Source of the DNA: Pomphorhynchus laevis
Lineage: Eukaryota > Acanthocephala > Palaeacanthocephala > Echinorhynchida > Pomphorhynchidae
Direction of reading: 5' to 3'
DNA length: 64,000 bases
Assembly (NCBI GenBank): GCA_012934845.2
Contig: WNNJ02003060.1
Span: forward strand, 42,081-106,080
The position numbers and the translations under genes were made by a program. Positions 32,001 through 47,000 of this stretch are shown here, in pieces (position 1 is the stretch's first letter; every line of letters begins with the position of its first letter). The notes under the pieces were generated by a model. It was not told where the DNA came from, did not search any database, and saw only the letters and a list, made by a program, of their open reading frames with translations.

Positions 32001-35000
32001 TTTGGCATTTGAAGTACGGCATAGATGTTGATTGGCGGATATGAATAGGCAGTTGATTCCACAAGAGAGGAGCAGCCACAACGAAGGAGCGGAAGCCAAA
32101 AGAGGTAGAGTAGATTGGGACATGTAAAAGAAGGGAATTACGGGAACGCAGAGCACAATACACAGTACGAGAATTGTCGAGAAAAGGAAGGTTGAGAAAT
32201 GAAGGGGTATGAGAAGTTATAAGGCGAAAAGCAATGATAAGAAGACGAATTTGAACACAACAATAAATGGTAGGCCAATCAAGAGAAACAAGATAGTGGG
32301 ATGTATGATCAAAACGACGAAGACGGAGGATAATTCGGACGGATGCGTTGATGATGCGTTGTAGGGGAAGAAGAGTGAATTTAGTTAAGTTGGAAAATAG
32401 ACTAAGACAATAATCGAGTCTAGAAAAAAGGATAGAAGATATGAGAGTCATAAAAGAAGAGAAATCGATCAATCTACGAACTTGACGGAAGTTGCGGAGT
32501 ATCAAGGTAGATGAGCGTACTTTATCTCTAACGAAAGGTTTAAGTGAAAGTCGGTTGTCGAAATGGAAGCCTAGGAAAACGAGATTATCAACTATAGGAA
32601 GAATTGTAGAATTTTTTGATACGGAGGGAGGTTCTAAGCCAATGCGTTGAGGTAGGATCCACATAATTTTTGATTTATCAGGATTCAGAGAAAGGCGAAG
32701 GGAAGAAAGATAATTGGAAATTGAAACAAGACAGCTGGAAACAGAAACACTAAGATCATGAATTCGATTAGCATGTGCGTGAGCATAGGTGAGAATGTCA
32801 TTAACATATTGCATAACATGGTAGTTAAATTTATGAGAAATTGAAGACAAGTCATCGAGAAGAAGAGATAAAAGCATAGGGCCTAATACTGAGCCTTGTG
32901 GAACACCGGTCGGGATGGATGAAGGATGAGAGAAGAGTTAGAATAGACTCGAAATGTACGGTTTGATAGATATGAAGAAAACCATGATACAGTGGGTAAA
33001 GAGAAGCCATAATCATGACGAAGGCGATTGAGAAGAATCGAGTGTTCGACGATATCAATAGCAGACGATAGATCAAGAGAAACTATGACACTACAAAATT
33101 TATGATCGCGCGATATGAGTAAGTCATTGTAAACTTTAAGACAGGCAATTTCAGTAAAGTGATTTGAGCGAAAAGCGGCTTGGGAGGGAAGAAATAAGTT
33201 GGAGGAAAAGTGATGCGTATTAGCTTGCTTGAAAACGTGACGCTTGAGGAGTTTAGGGAGGGTTGGGAGAAGTGAGATAAGACTGTACGAAGATGGTAAT
33301 GAGGAGTCGAGAGATTGCTTTTTGATGAGAGGACGAACAGTGTCGCATTTCCAGATTTAAGTAAATGTACGGCTACGGAGGGACGAGTTGAACATTGTGG
33401 TTAGGAAGAGTGAGATATTTTAAAGCAAGTGAGTGGGAATTTGGTCAGAGCGAGGGGTTTTATTAGGTAATGACAGCAGGACCGAAGAAACTTCATCGGA
33501 TGAAACGGGAAGAAGGTGGAATAGCTTTGGGAGGGAATTATTTAAATAGACGCGAGGGTACAATGGGGGATATGGTTAGTAGGGAAAGTAATTTAGATAG
33601 CTTAGTTTGTAGATAAAAAGAAAATTTATCAGGATTTATATTACAAGGAGTAAATGATCGTGAAAGAATTGAGTTTAAGATTTTCCAATGAGATTTAGAG
33701 TTGGAAGATGACTCGAGTTGATTTCGTCAAAAGATTGTAAGTTTAGTACTATAAGAATAAGATGTAAACGGCGTAGAGAAAATTGGGAATCACGGAGATT
33801 GTGAGAGAGTGAGTTGGGAGAACGTTAAAGAAAGCGATTATACACACGAAAAGAGTGACGGAGTCGACGCTTAGAAAGACTACAGTCAGAATTGAACCAG
33901 GAAGCATGGCGAAAGCGCTGAGAACGTCGGAGTCGACTAGGCAGAAGGTTATTGATAGACAAGTTCAGAATCAAACAGAATGCAGAGATCATCGGAAGAG
34001 ATAGTTAAGAAGAAGTGAAAATAGTGAAGAGTTAAGTAAGGCTGTGCAGAAAATAGGGATATCGAGAAGTTTCCAGGGTCGACTTGGTTTGGATAATAAT
34101 GGAGGCGGATAAGGAAGATGGGGACGAGTAAGAGTAAGAGTGACAAGGAAATGATCGGACAAACCAGTATCAGTAATTGACAAGGAGTTATGGTCATTGA
34201 AGCAGTTAGGAACATCAATGATGTCGAGAGCACCGCCGAGAATATGAATTGGGCTTGTTGAAAGTAATTTATAATTAAAATCAGAAAAAAAGATTAGTTA
34301 AAGTGATAGAGTCAGAGTCAGCCGGGCGATCAAGACGAATGCTAAAGTCACCGAGAACAAATGAAGGAGTATAAGACAATATACCGTAAAAAGAAGATCT
34401 GCAAGCTCGCTAAAGAACATACGTGAGGGGGCAGCTGAATCTGGACGGTATACAATCACAAGTTTCAGATGGAAAGAAGTTGATAATTTGCATATGAGTG
34501 ATTTGAACTAGGTGTAACTGATGTTAACGTTAATTTTACGTAGAGACATTGAGTGATCAGCAATGGCAACAATACTGCCATGGTTAGAAGCAGTAGATGT
34601 TGAAGAGACAATTGGACGAGCTGATTCAACTAGAGAACAACCAGAGCGACATAGACGACGGATAGCAAGATCGTCAGAGTGCTATGATTCGGTAATGCAG
34701 AGAATATCGATAGATAATTGATCAAAGATATCAAGGAGCAGACCAGCTTTATGAAGAATAGAGCGAGTATTGAATAGTCTAAGATGAAAAGTATGTTCAG
34801 GAGCGAGATCGACTAGCAAAGAAGACTGGGGGAGAGACCGAACGTCATCGGATTTTTGGCCTCGTGCGTATGACGTGAAAATTTCCGTTGATTTGACGTA
34901 TAGATAAGGATGACTCGCCGTTTGTTTCACGTCGATGTTTCTCAATGCGAGCTAAATTGAGCTGGGCAATATCAGAAGGGGAGCGGTTAGTAAAGATACA

Positions 35001-38000
35001 AGTAGTAGACGAAGTGGTAAGAAGTTTAAATTGTTGGGAAAGTACCAAGTATGCATGTCAACTATGTCATTAAACAATTTTTGAGTGGATAATTGAGATG
35101 ATTGGATTTAGTGGATTTGTTTAAACGGATTAAAGATACAGGAGTGATATTATGGAAGAGGGATGGATAATCATCAGGAAGAATGATGGCTAGGATATAC
35201 CTGAATGCAGATATATCATCATCGCGGCGACATTGCGGAGAAGCAGATTCTGAAAGCTTTTAATTAGATATGATAATGCATCGATCGCACGAATGAAAAC
35301 GATTACGTAGTGGTGGACGGAAATACCTGGTAGCAGTAGAGGCAGAAGAACAGATAAACGTGGGAATGACAGGGGTGCTAAGTGAATATTTAAGATAGTT
35401 TGGAGCATGTGTGACAGGAGTGGAGTGTTGAATCGGTTGATCGGTGATGTTACTGGAGATGATTTTTACGGAAGGATGGAAATTATTGATAGGTGATACG
35501 GTTGGAGCATGTGTGACAGAAGTGGATTGTTGAATAGGTTGAACGGATATGTTACTGGAGATAATTTTGACAGAAGTATGTAAATTATTGAGAAGTGATA
35601 CGGTGGAGGTAGAGTAAGGAATACGTGAAGAGAAGAAAGAGGTATGAGATGTATTTAGATGTGAGGATGAATAGGAAAATGAGGTACGAGATGAAGGCTT
35701 ATACTGTTTGCATTGTTAGGAAGATGAAGATTAAGGGAAGTTTAATCCGTAGTTAAAGGAGAAGTGTGTGAAAGAAGTTTCAAAAACGGGAATTTATAGA
35801 TGACGAAGGAAAGAAATTGTTTTTGATATGATGACGAAGGAGTTAGGAAAAAAGAAATTGTTTTTGATATTTCGCTAACTTGCATCTTTTGAAAATAATA
35901 ACAATAAATGGTATATTTTTTGACCAGAAAATATATATTTCCACAGTTTGGAAATAAAAGTATTAAATGCTCATTTTAATTTTGCATTAAATTTCTGATT
36001 CTTCATTCAGTTGCATTTGAAAATATATTATTACTATAAGATTCTTTTATAAAATTATGAAATAAGATATTTTACTTTAATTTATTATTACTATCATTTT
36101 ACATTTAAAAAATAATTGTAAAATTATTTTTACAATTAAGATAATTGTTTATCTAAATTAATTTTTTAATAATTGTTTATTAAGATAATTCAGATAATTG
36201 TTTTCTATTTTTTACTGATGTTCTTTAAATTCTATTTTTTTAATGTTTTCCTGCCATGGAAAACATTCAAGTTTGAGTATTTTGTATTCTTTAATGTAAA
36301 GTGCGAACTTACGGCAATTAACTACAAATAAACTACGTTTTTGATTTCTTGCAGAAGAGTATATCAGGAGCTATCAAAATATGAATATTTTCATAATAAA
36401 ACAATTTTCACTTCGTTCCAATTAATTTACTAAATAATAGAAACAACAAAATGTATTTAGTCCCTGTTCATTTATCGAATCATATTGATGTTACAACAAA
36501 AATCATAATTGTAAAGACAATTGATATTCAATATCGCATATTCATTTCACATTTTCACTGTCTAGAAATTTGCCGAGAACGTCAAACTTGATTTCTTGAT
36601 ATATCTAATACTATTTTGATTTCTTGATATATCTATTTCTCGATATTTATTAATATAATTTATATATCAATAGTATTCACTTTTGATACACTATGATTCA
36701 CTATCAATAGTATTCACTATTATATTTATTAATATAATTTATATATCAATAGTATTCACTGTTATTCGAGAACCGAGCATCTGAATCCAAATTAAATTTG
36801 CAAATTTCTGTAAATGCAATTGGCCTTATGTACTGGATATCCGAGAACCGATCATCTGAATCCAAATTAAATTTGCAAATTTCTGTAAATGCAATTGGCC
36901 TTATGTACTGGATATCCGAAAACCGAGCATCTGAATCCAAATTAAATTTGCAAATTTCTGGAAATGCAATTGGCGTTATCAAACTAAAAACTTTAATCTA
37001 TAGTTTTCTTATGAAGAGGCCAATTAACGAATAATTACGAATTTTTATGTCTTTCTATTCTCGGTTGCAATTTCACCGAATGTAATGTTACACTATGTAG
37101 CAATATACTATTTAGTAGCCATAACATGGAAACACACCTTGTGCACTTTTAATGTTTGATATTATGTAATAATATAATATTGTTTGTACTAAAATGTACT
37201 TTAATTGCTTTATGATATTTAGAATGAATGTAAATAGCGTTTGTTTTATGCTGGGTCAGATATCTAGCAACGACAATAGACATCCAGTATACAAGGAATT
37301 ATTTGAACGTTCATTTTTGGATGCGACGTGCTTATACTACATGGTAATTTGTCAGAAATTAATTTTCTAGTCTCGAATCGTGATTTTGTAGAATAAATCC
37401 CAAAATCTTCTTGATACTCAGGATGCTAGCTTCTACCTAGAACAGACTGAGATTATTCTGGCCCAGGAAGAGGAGCGTGCTAATGAAATGTTACTATCAT
37501 ATACCAAACAACCTCTGCTAGATGTAATAGTGAATGAAATGCTGACGAAACGATGTGCTGATGTTCTTAATGTATATTTACTTTTGGTTTGACGTAAACT
37601 AATTTGTGTTTTAGATCAAAAGTTCCGGTATCGACAACATGTTGAAATTTCAAAAGCACACCGGTAACGTACTATCGTTTTGCTTACATTGAGCTTAAAT
37701 TTTGTAAACTTATTCAAATAATAATTGATTGGTTTTTATCAGCGACTTTTAAACTAAATTGACCAAGCAGGATCTTTATTTCATGTACGATTCTTCCAAT
37801 AAACGACCTAAACCTCGAAAAGGCGGGGCAGTATTTGTCATGATTATACGAGCTTTTTAAAATTGGTCAACTTTAAAATATGCGCAAGTCCAATTAATTT
37901 TATATCATTAAATATAATTCATATTTTTAAATAACTTTAAGAAAAGTGAATGCTAAAATATAAATAAATATAAATAATTTAATAAATTTTTAAATTATTG

Positions 38001-41000
38001 TTCTTTTAACAACAAATTATTTGCTCTAATAATAAGGAATCTAAATTACTTTGATGATTTATAAGCGGATTTAGGTTACTCATATTTTAATCAGATATCA
38101 TATGATAAAATCTAATAAATTCTAATCATTAGATAATAAGTGATGACATTTATCCTTAATTATTTGATTGATTAATAAGTTTTATATTTTCAAATTAATT
38201 ATTTTATAATCAAGATCTTAAATAATTTTATTAATAAAATTTATTATTAAATTACTTAAATTAACTAAATAATTTGATGAATTTTTTATTAAAATATTGT
38301 CAATTATTCTAAATTTCGTAATCATAAATTTTATTTATTTAAAACAATGAAAGTTGTTTAAAAATAAAAGTTTATAAATAGTGATTTTTATAAACAATAA
38401 TTAATATATTAATTTATGTATAAAATAATGATTAATTTAAACAATATTGCAAAATATATTTAATATACAGGTGACTTTGTTTATTTCTTAACATAGATTT
38501 ATCACGAGCATATCGTCTGTTCCGTAGTTCACCGCAAAGTCTAGACTATTTGGCTGACTGTGTACGTTCGTTTATTGTAAAGCAAGGGACGGGATTCTGC
38601 ATTGATCTAGACAAATCTCAACAATCTAACGCAGATTTTCTTCGTCACAGTGTCGAAACAATTGATGTTTGTATACAGTTTGATATTGTTTATAATGATT
38701 TAGTGAACTTAGTTAGATGACGACATCTAGTTATATAGTCGTACAATATACTTATATGTTAAAAAAATTTATATTTTATAGTTGTATTGTTGTATAATTC
38801 TTTATTATACTTTAAGACATACTTATATATACCTAATGATTATTTGAGGTGATATTTGCAGTTAACATCGAGTTAGCGATATGCTATCCTAAGTAGACGC
38901 CCTTTTTTATAAATCAAAAAATAATGTTTTAAATCAGAATAAACATTGAAGAGCATGTTAGATTTTCTTATTCAACATGTGATTTTTGATCAAATGTTTT
39001 TCATACAACATTTGGTCTTTTTTAGAAGTTAGTTAATAACAACTGTTTAATCTTAAGAGATAGTGGTTTGTTTCTTTGATATCAAAATAACGTAAATTAG
39101 ATTAATAAACATTTACAAAGAAAAACTAAAAATAGTTTTGTAAACATTTTCGCTCATCCTACCGTATATTTTGTTATAATCAAAGTACATTGGTTGCATG
39201 ATTGTGGATGCATTTAATGCATTTTTTTGATCATTTGAAGACAAGTAACATTTATGAGACTATTTTAAGAGATTTATGTCAATGCTGTTTTATGCGACAA
39301 CCACGAAAGAAACGACTTTACGATAACCATTTCGTTATTATTTTGACTCATTAGTGCCGGATACCTTCCACTACTATATGAGAGGATGACCAGCAATCTA
39401 TTTTCATGTATTGGTCGCAACTAAATCGGGTTAACACATAATTATAATGTTCCATGTATTCTTCCTACTTGGACAAATGTGCAATTAAATTTTATTTAAC
39501 CGAATATATTTACATTGCAAATAAAGTCACTGAGGTAAATCAATAGTTTTTCATTATAATGTTTTTCATCGTAATTCATTATAATTATGTGACCAACTAT
39601 TAATGATCGGATTCCTTGAAATTTCATTAAATCATTTTGCATACTTATGCGGAGATCAACTTTTTTAAATTAATTTTTCAATGATTTCTGATTTCTCGAC
39701 ATTTCTTCATTGAGTAATCAAATTAGCTTCAAATTAATCTGTAATCGGTTCAGGAAAATATGCTTATCGAAAGAATTTTCTTCTGATAATTGTTTTAAAC
39801 TGTTAATTATTATCTGTGAAATTATTTAAAGCAATAGCGAAATTAAATTCTAAAATAAAATTACTTGAATTATTTTTCGTTTTCTAGCCATTGTTTATAG
39901 TGTAATTTTAATTAAATTTGTTTTGTTCTTATTAGTCTGGTATCAGCAATTCATTTCACGTTTTTATGTTACGAGAAGCATTTTTAAATGCTTCTCGATA
40001 AGGGGAATGTAAAATACTAAAAAATATAAATTAATTTATTATTTAATAATAAATTAATAATTATATTTTTAATTTTTATTATATTAAATTCAATAAAATC
40101 ACTTTATTTAAATACAGAGCAAGTATCTTAGTTCAATTATTAATATTAGTAATATTTTATGATTTAAGTTTTATTACAAAATCAGAACATAAAATTACAG
40201 AACATAATTCCTTATGGTAAATCCCACTTAGAAAAAATAATCGAACCCCGCTTAGAAAACATTAATATAACCCAGCTTAGAAACAAATTCGGAACGTGTC
40301 CGATTAATAATATGGTTGAATATGAGATGGTTGAAGTTATCATTTTTTAGAGTGATATGAAATATTGTTTGACATCTCTGCGACCGAAACCGGATTCGTT
40401 ATATTACCCATTTACACATGATTTCAACCGCGTGAATAGAAAGATCACATTGAAAACATGTCTAAAATTTGCCCTACACTTTTTAGCATTCTAGTAAACT
40501 TAATAGACATCCAAAGATAGTTATAATTGTAAACGAACTCACATGGTCGATGTATAGCTTCATTCAAGGTGATTTTTCTGTAACGGTATTTGTTATAATC
40601 ATTTGCATTTTATCTAACCCAGCTTAGAAAAATATCTTAATTGCTGCCTGTCACATTTGTTCAATTTGTTATTTTGATGATATTTAGTGTTTGATACAAC
40701 TAAGAAAGGATTACGATTACGCTTTGTCAAACTCATTCAACGACGATTCTCACTTCAAATCAAAGATTAGCAGCGCGTTTGAAACAATAATAAATGCAGG
40801 AAAATATGGCCCTGAAAGCTTGGCAGTCTATTTTGATTTCTATCTTCGCCGTGGAAATAAAGTGGTATGTTCATTACATTCGCTGAGTATTTTTGCTAAT
40901 TTTTAGAGAATTATATAATGTTTTTGTATTTTTTAACATACTTCCTCTTGCTTACAAAATGAGTGATTCAACTTTTATAAAAATTGTTCAAAATCTAATT

Positions 41001-44000
41001 AATTTCCCCCATGTGACTAATGCTATCATATTTTTTAAAACTACAGTTTATTTTTGATATTTTTTCAAGAGATACTAAATATTAATATGCAATGTAATCT
41101 AATGTATGTTATACGCTAGGAATTAATCTTAAAATCGTAAATGGCACTAATCGAAAAATTGTGCAATTTGTAGGAAATAATTTATTCTTCGCTACTTTAA
41201 ATTATCACGAACTTGCAAAAAAAGTTATTTTATTATTTGTAATTTCCATAGCAATTAATTTATCTTTTGCAGAAACAAAAAAATCGAGGATTATCACAGT
41301 GTTCAATGTTAAAACTTATAAATTCACGATTTTCAGCGACCTCTAACCCAACACAGATAAAACATATTGTCACCAGAGCAGATCGTGTTTCGTTGGCAAT
41401 GATTTACTGTTGATGCCCTAAAAATAATAAAGACAAACATGCTTTACTCATTTGCTCAAAACTCATCACGCATGCTTTATTGATTTCACTTAAGCTTTCG
41501 ACTCAATCAATTGATTCTATTTGTTAAAATTGTCTTATGGACGATAATCGTCTCATGGACGATTCCAGCATATTGTTAAAGCATCACCTCAACAAAATTT
41601 TGAAGAAACACTATTTCACAGCCATTCTGGCGTCAAACCGTGGTGTCATTCAAGATGATTCTTTCATCCCGCAGCTGCTTTCTTTCAATATGAACGACTT
41701 ACCTTGCGAATGGTGTGAATTCCTCTGACATCACCTCAGTTTTATTCGCACCTTATTTGGTAACTCGTTCAAGTAGTTGCATATCCTAACATCGAACCTA
41801 AATTCACTCCCGATTACTGCAGTTCCAGAAAATTGATTCTCAATATAAAGAAATCCAAAATAATTCTGTGAAGGTGGATACTATGCAAAACTGATAAACT
41901 CAGAATTGACCATGTTTATTTGTGAATGAAACATTATCATGCACAAAGGAAATTTACTTTGGGAATTGTGTGAACTCCTCTGACATCACCTCAATTTTAC
42001 TCGCACCTTGTTTGGTAACTCTAAAGAAATCCAAAATAATTCTGTGAAGGTTGATTATTATGCAAAACTGATAAGCTCAGAATTGACAATGTTTCTTTGT
42101 GAATGAAACATTATCATGCACCAAGGTAATTTACTTTGGGAATTGTGTGAATTCTTCTGACATCAACTCAGTTTTATTCGCACCTTGTTTGGTGACTCGT
42201 TCAAGTAGTTGCATATCCTAACATCGAGCCCTAAATTCACTACCCATTACTGCAGTTCCAGACAATTGATTCTCAGGATAAAGAAATCCAAAATAATTTT
42301 GTGAAGATGGATGACTATGTGAAACTGATAAACTTAGAATTGACCATGTTTCTTTGGAATTCCGCCTTGACTACTCATATACGGGCATCCGTCAATAACC
42401 TAGGCAGGCATTCTCAAAATCTAAAATCAAATATGTTCAGCATTTCAACCTGCTGAATCCATAAATTTGGTGCAATCTCATTTAAAGTGATTTTCTATAT
42501 TTTCTTTAATCTGTTAATATTATTGTCCCCTTATTCAAAACAGATTTTCACCCGTTAAAACTACATTTCCATCCATATGGAGAAGCTCACAGTCAATATA
42601 ATTATCTACCAAAATCACTTATATCTTACAAATTATGTAAACTCGTACTTTCATTCCCTTGAAGCAAAATCTTTTAAATTTAAGCTGTTTAATATCTTAC
42701 TTATTTGAATATGACAGTGGCATTTAATATTTCAACACCATGTTGCTGCCGTTCATCACATATCATCTCCATAATCTTGGAACGACTAACTTTCTCAAAT
42801 CTACCAATATCAATAAATGTTTTGAAAAACGAATTGTGGACATCGTCAAAATATTAATCATCAACTGTTACGTTCCTCTACAAAATACCGCTCTTTTCAT
42901 TATTGAGTGTATCCATCTTTCTATAACTCCAGTGTTAGCATCACACATCAGCAACTTTTTTTAAAAATGCGTAGAAATGTGGTGGAATTTCTACGCATTT
43001 CGAAAACAAGGTAGAAATTTGCTCATAAGCTAATCTACACACAATCTATAAAAATCGTCAAAACGCGAACATCTCGTTCAAAGACTATCCGTTCATGGTT
43101 ATTATGCCGAATTCTGCAAAACGTGAATTCTAATTTATCAATAATGGGACTCATGATGATGCCATTTTTGCCACAAATCATGTAGGTAGCTTCTACATGT
43201 TTCGTTCTATTCATATCAATTTTCAAAAAGTGTTGACTCAATTGATGGTCTGCCAATACTGCCACAATCAATTCCATTAATCTACTAAGATGATCATTTT
43301 TTCTGTCGAGTATTTGAACTCAAATATTTAGTAACGGTACATTAACTTGTTTTATGGCCGATAGGCAAACTGAAATTATAAAACATCTTTAGTAATAACT
43401 AATTTCATTGTGATTGTAATCTTTCAGTTGTTACATTATTAATTATTTTTGCTTAATTAATTATGCACAAATATTCAGTTACTCGAATTTGAAAAATACA
43501 AACTTTTCGGGTAAATATACAAGTTGACTTTATTGAATTATTGAAAAATAGATCGGAATAACGCTTTTAAAACAAAATATCGATTTGTCGTTATCACAAA
43601 AGTGAATATCACCATGAATAGATTGTAAAAGTTAATAAATTTTAAAATATTAAAAATTAAACATTGATGAGTAAATCATCAATGTAGTTATCACTAACAG
43701 AATTTTAAATTTTAGTTTCTATTTTGATATTTATATTTCTATACTAAGTAATATATTGTAATATATTACATTTTAAAAAGCATTGTAATTTTCTGAAGAT
43801 GCTGACAGACGTTAACGAAATATCAAATAATTTTTTTTCTTTCTTTGATCCATCTCTAATAATATTATTATTAGAGCTGGATCAATTATTATTCGGCAAT
43901 ATTGTAAACGATGTTGTAAACGATTCTTTTGTTTAAATAATATTTTCTATTTTATTTTTATACTTTTATTTAATAATGATCCATTATTATTCAATAATGG

Positions 44001-47000
44001 ATTATTATCAACTCTTGATAATCAAATATTATTTATATATCAAATATTTATTTTAGTTTATTAAAACAATTAAAAATATTGGAATAATAGATTCAATCAT
44101 TTTCTATAAATTGATAAATTAATATTCAATCATTTTCTATTAACTGAAGTTGACAACATCAACTATCAAAATATAGAATTTTATCTCAAATCGGTTTCAA
44201 TTACTGAAATTACATAATTACATTAAACGGAGCAAATTTTATTTCGATTCTAAAATACAACATGTTGAAATAAACCTAATATATTATTTCAGAGAAAAGT
44301 TATTTAATGTTGAATTAATCTCTGAAATATAAAAATATTTTGTGTTTTCAGACAGACGAGGAACAAATTATGAGAATAATTGATAGTGCGATGATTCTGT
44401 TTCGTTATCTGCTCGAAAAGGATGCGTTTGAACGATACTATAAGCATTACTTGTCTCGAAGATTGCTTATGAATAGATCGTTCAGCGAGGATCGTGAAAA
44501 AATGGTACTGGTGAAATTGAAAAGTGAGTGTGGTTCGAATTTCACTGGAAAGCTCGAAGGAATGTTCAAGGACATACAAATATCTGCTACTATTAACGAT
44601 TCGTTCCATCAAAAATATTTGGTACATAATATTTCAAAGATATGTTTTTATAATTATCTGTTTTAGCCTCTCGTAATTGATTTCAATTGTCGCGTACTTA
44701 CAACCGGATATTGGCCTCAACTTCCTCAAGATATACCGATTGAGCTACCGTCAAATGCCATAAATGTATTTGATCAATTTCAAGAGTAAGTTTTGTTAAT
44801 TACATAATTATAATAACTAAAATAGAACAAAAAATAATGAGCGATTTTAAAGTTTAACCGCATCTTTGATGGTTTATAACATCTACTTTAAATTAACAAT
44901 AACGTCGTTGTATCGTGAAAGGCTTGCTCTGATAAGCTTGAACGCAATTTATTTGAGTACTTCATTTGCTCTGCTGCTAATGCCTCCAAAGGTGGAAAAC
45001 ACAAAAGGAACGAAGCCGCCATGCTCCATCAGAGATATTCGTTCGTTGTATTTGGCAAACTCGCGAGATTTGCTATATTCAAATGATGACAATGGTTCTC
45101 TGTTGACGTAAGATTGAGCATGCACCGAGAATATACTGACGTCAAAAGACGTCCGCCCGAATCTTTCGGTAAAGAGGCCTGAGCACACCACATCCAAGCG
45201 GGCGTTTGGGTCCCGAGTTGTTGTCCTGCGGTTGAAATCAATCGAATCAGGAACATGCAATAGAAGCAGTTCGATCGTAACACCAGAGCATATCCTAGTC
45301 AGCGTGGATACAAAGATGTCTCGTGGATGCAAAGATGTGGCGTAACGTGGACAGCGCACCCTTTTTACACGAAAGGGCATGACCTATGGTAATGCTATCA
45401 CCACAAGCACATTTCGAATTACCCAAATCTGATGGTGTCCACCCATATTGACAGCAAATTGTGTCTTGAAATTCTTTGGGGATTATTCAGCAAATTCTAG
45501 GTAAAAATTATCAACAGCTTATGGCAACGAGCTTAGCCATATGGAAGCGCCTGTGTAGGATGCATGGGGTATAAAATGGACCAATGTTGAATCAAGACAT
45601 CGCATTACAAGGTCTATTCTTTCCGGTGTGGTGAAATCTTCTGGAGCGTCGTCTTTTGGAGACTGTTCGGAGCATCACTAACTAATCCTAGTTTGTAAGT
45701 CGCGCACTAATTTTTGGACGATTCAAATGCTATAGTACACACAAAAGTGGGATCATTAATTTCAAGACCACCCAAATTAATAGGAGAAGTGAGTATTTCT
45801 TTCAGTTGATCATCGATGCCTCTCTTTAAGATTGACGGAAAAACATGATACAACGGAGTCACTTTAGTCAGCCAATATAGTTGGATCGCATATGGTGGTA
45901 CGTATAAAGTGAAGACGCAGCGGATAGGGCATTTTGACACCAGCGAACGTGGCAAGCGCACCCCGCCGAACGGGATAAACGCTAAGAAGAAGAAAATTCT
46001 ACTCTTATGTATTCTGCCAATTAGTAAAAGTATTAGATTAGATATTCAGATTTATGATTTTTAATTTGATAATCATTTTTAGTTTAATTTAGAAACACGT
46101 TTAAAAATTAATATCTGACATAAGTTTGACAATTTGTTAATTAAAATAAATTAATGTAAGATTAAAACTTCATTGTAGTTTGTTTGTAATGATTTTTAAT
46201 TTACAATTTTTAATTTTTTATAAATTGTTATTTAGTAATATTTTATTTATATTTTTTATAAAAAATAATTAAAAAATAACATAAAAAATAATTATAAACA
46301 ATTATTAATTATTTTTAATAATTATAAAAAATAATCTTTTGTTGTTATTTTTTAAAATATAATATACATCAATAGATGCCCCCAAATGGGGCTAGACAAG
46401 TTAATTTGGGTTTCAAGTTTGGAATTAAATTAGTGTTGATATCATCACGTGTACGTGATGAGAAGTGGGTCAAACCGGTCTAATTGCCATGGATGCTGCC
46501 TTTACTACTATCAACCCAGTATACGATAGGATTTCACGGGGCAAACGATTTACGATTCTTAAAATTATAATAATAAATTATTACTTTCAATATTTCGTAT
46601 TACCTTTATTAGTTTTACCGCTTGCATTACTGGCAATGACTGTGATTTCTATTCAGTGAATATTTTCCTTGTAATTTAGATTCTATCTAATGAAGCATAA
46701 TGGCCGACAACTTAAGTTGATCCATCACTTTAGCACATTTGAGTTGGTTTTTCGCCCTCAAAACGAATCTACCCGAAAACATATTCTTCTTTCAAGTCCA
46801 GCTCAAATGGCAATACTTTGTGCGTTCAACAGAGTTGATGGGCATACTCTGAAATCTCTAATGTCAAAAACCGGACTAGAAGAAGCTGACTGCAAAAGTT
46901 GTATTGCTACACTTCTTACTCCTATCGGCGGAAGTCAAATCCTTCTCGTTAACAATGGAGTTTATAGTGTAAACGACAGTTTTTCTAGTCGACAAGTACG

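Larger units (their letters stand above)
31890..35760 (-). mobile_element. family B LINE in CUL3 intron 3
   Basis: Antisense to CUL3, near full length, in the order ORF1 (about 35700-34840), endonuclease (34700-33950), RT (about 33500-31978) and 3' UTR to about 31890. It ends in the same 3' motif as the plus-strand copy (GCACGCATTTGCCACGTTAA). Many frameshifts; more AT-rich than the copy at 12.7-16.3 kb. Confidence 0.88.

Noticed and set aside
36746-37034. Frames on both strands over the 75-bp repeat as genes
   Set aside because: They exist only because the repeat period is a multiple of three.
45029-45283. Second minus-strand frame overlapping the RLE remnant
   Set aside because: Shadow of the nuclease-domain frame 45380-44949, which carries the family motifs.
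46465-46659. Plus-strand 64-codon frame just before CUL3 exon 11 as an alternative exon
   Set aside because: It is not followed by a donor in phase, and exon 10 joins exon 11 directly with cullin similarity unbroken.
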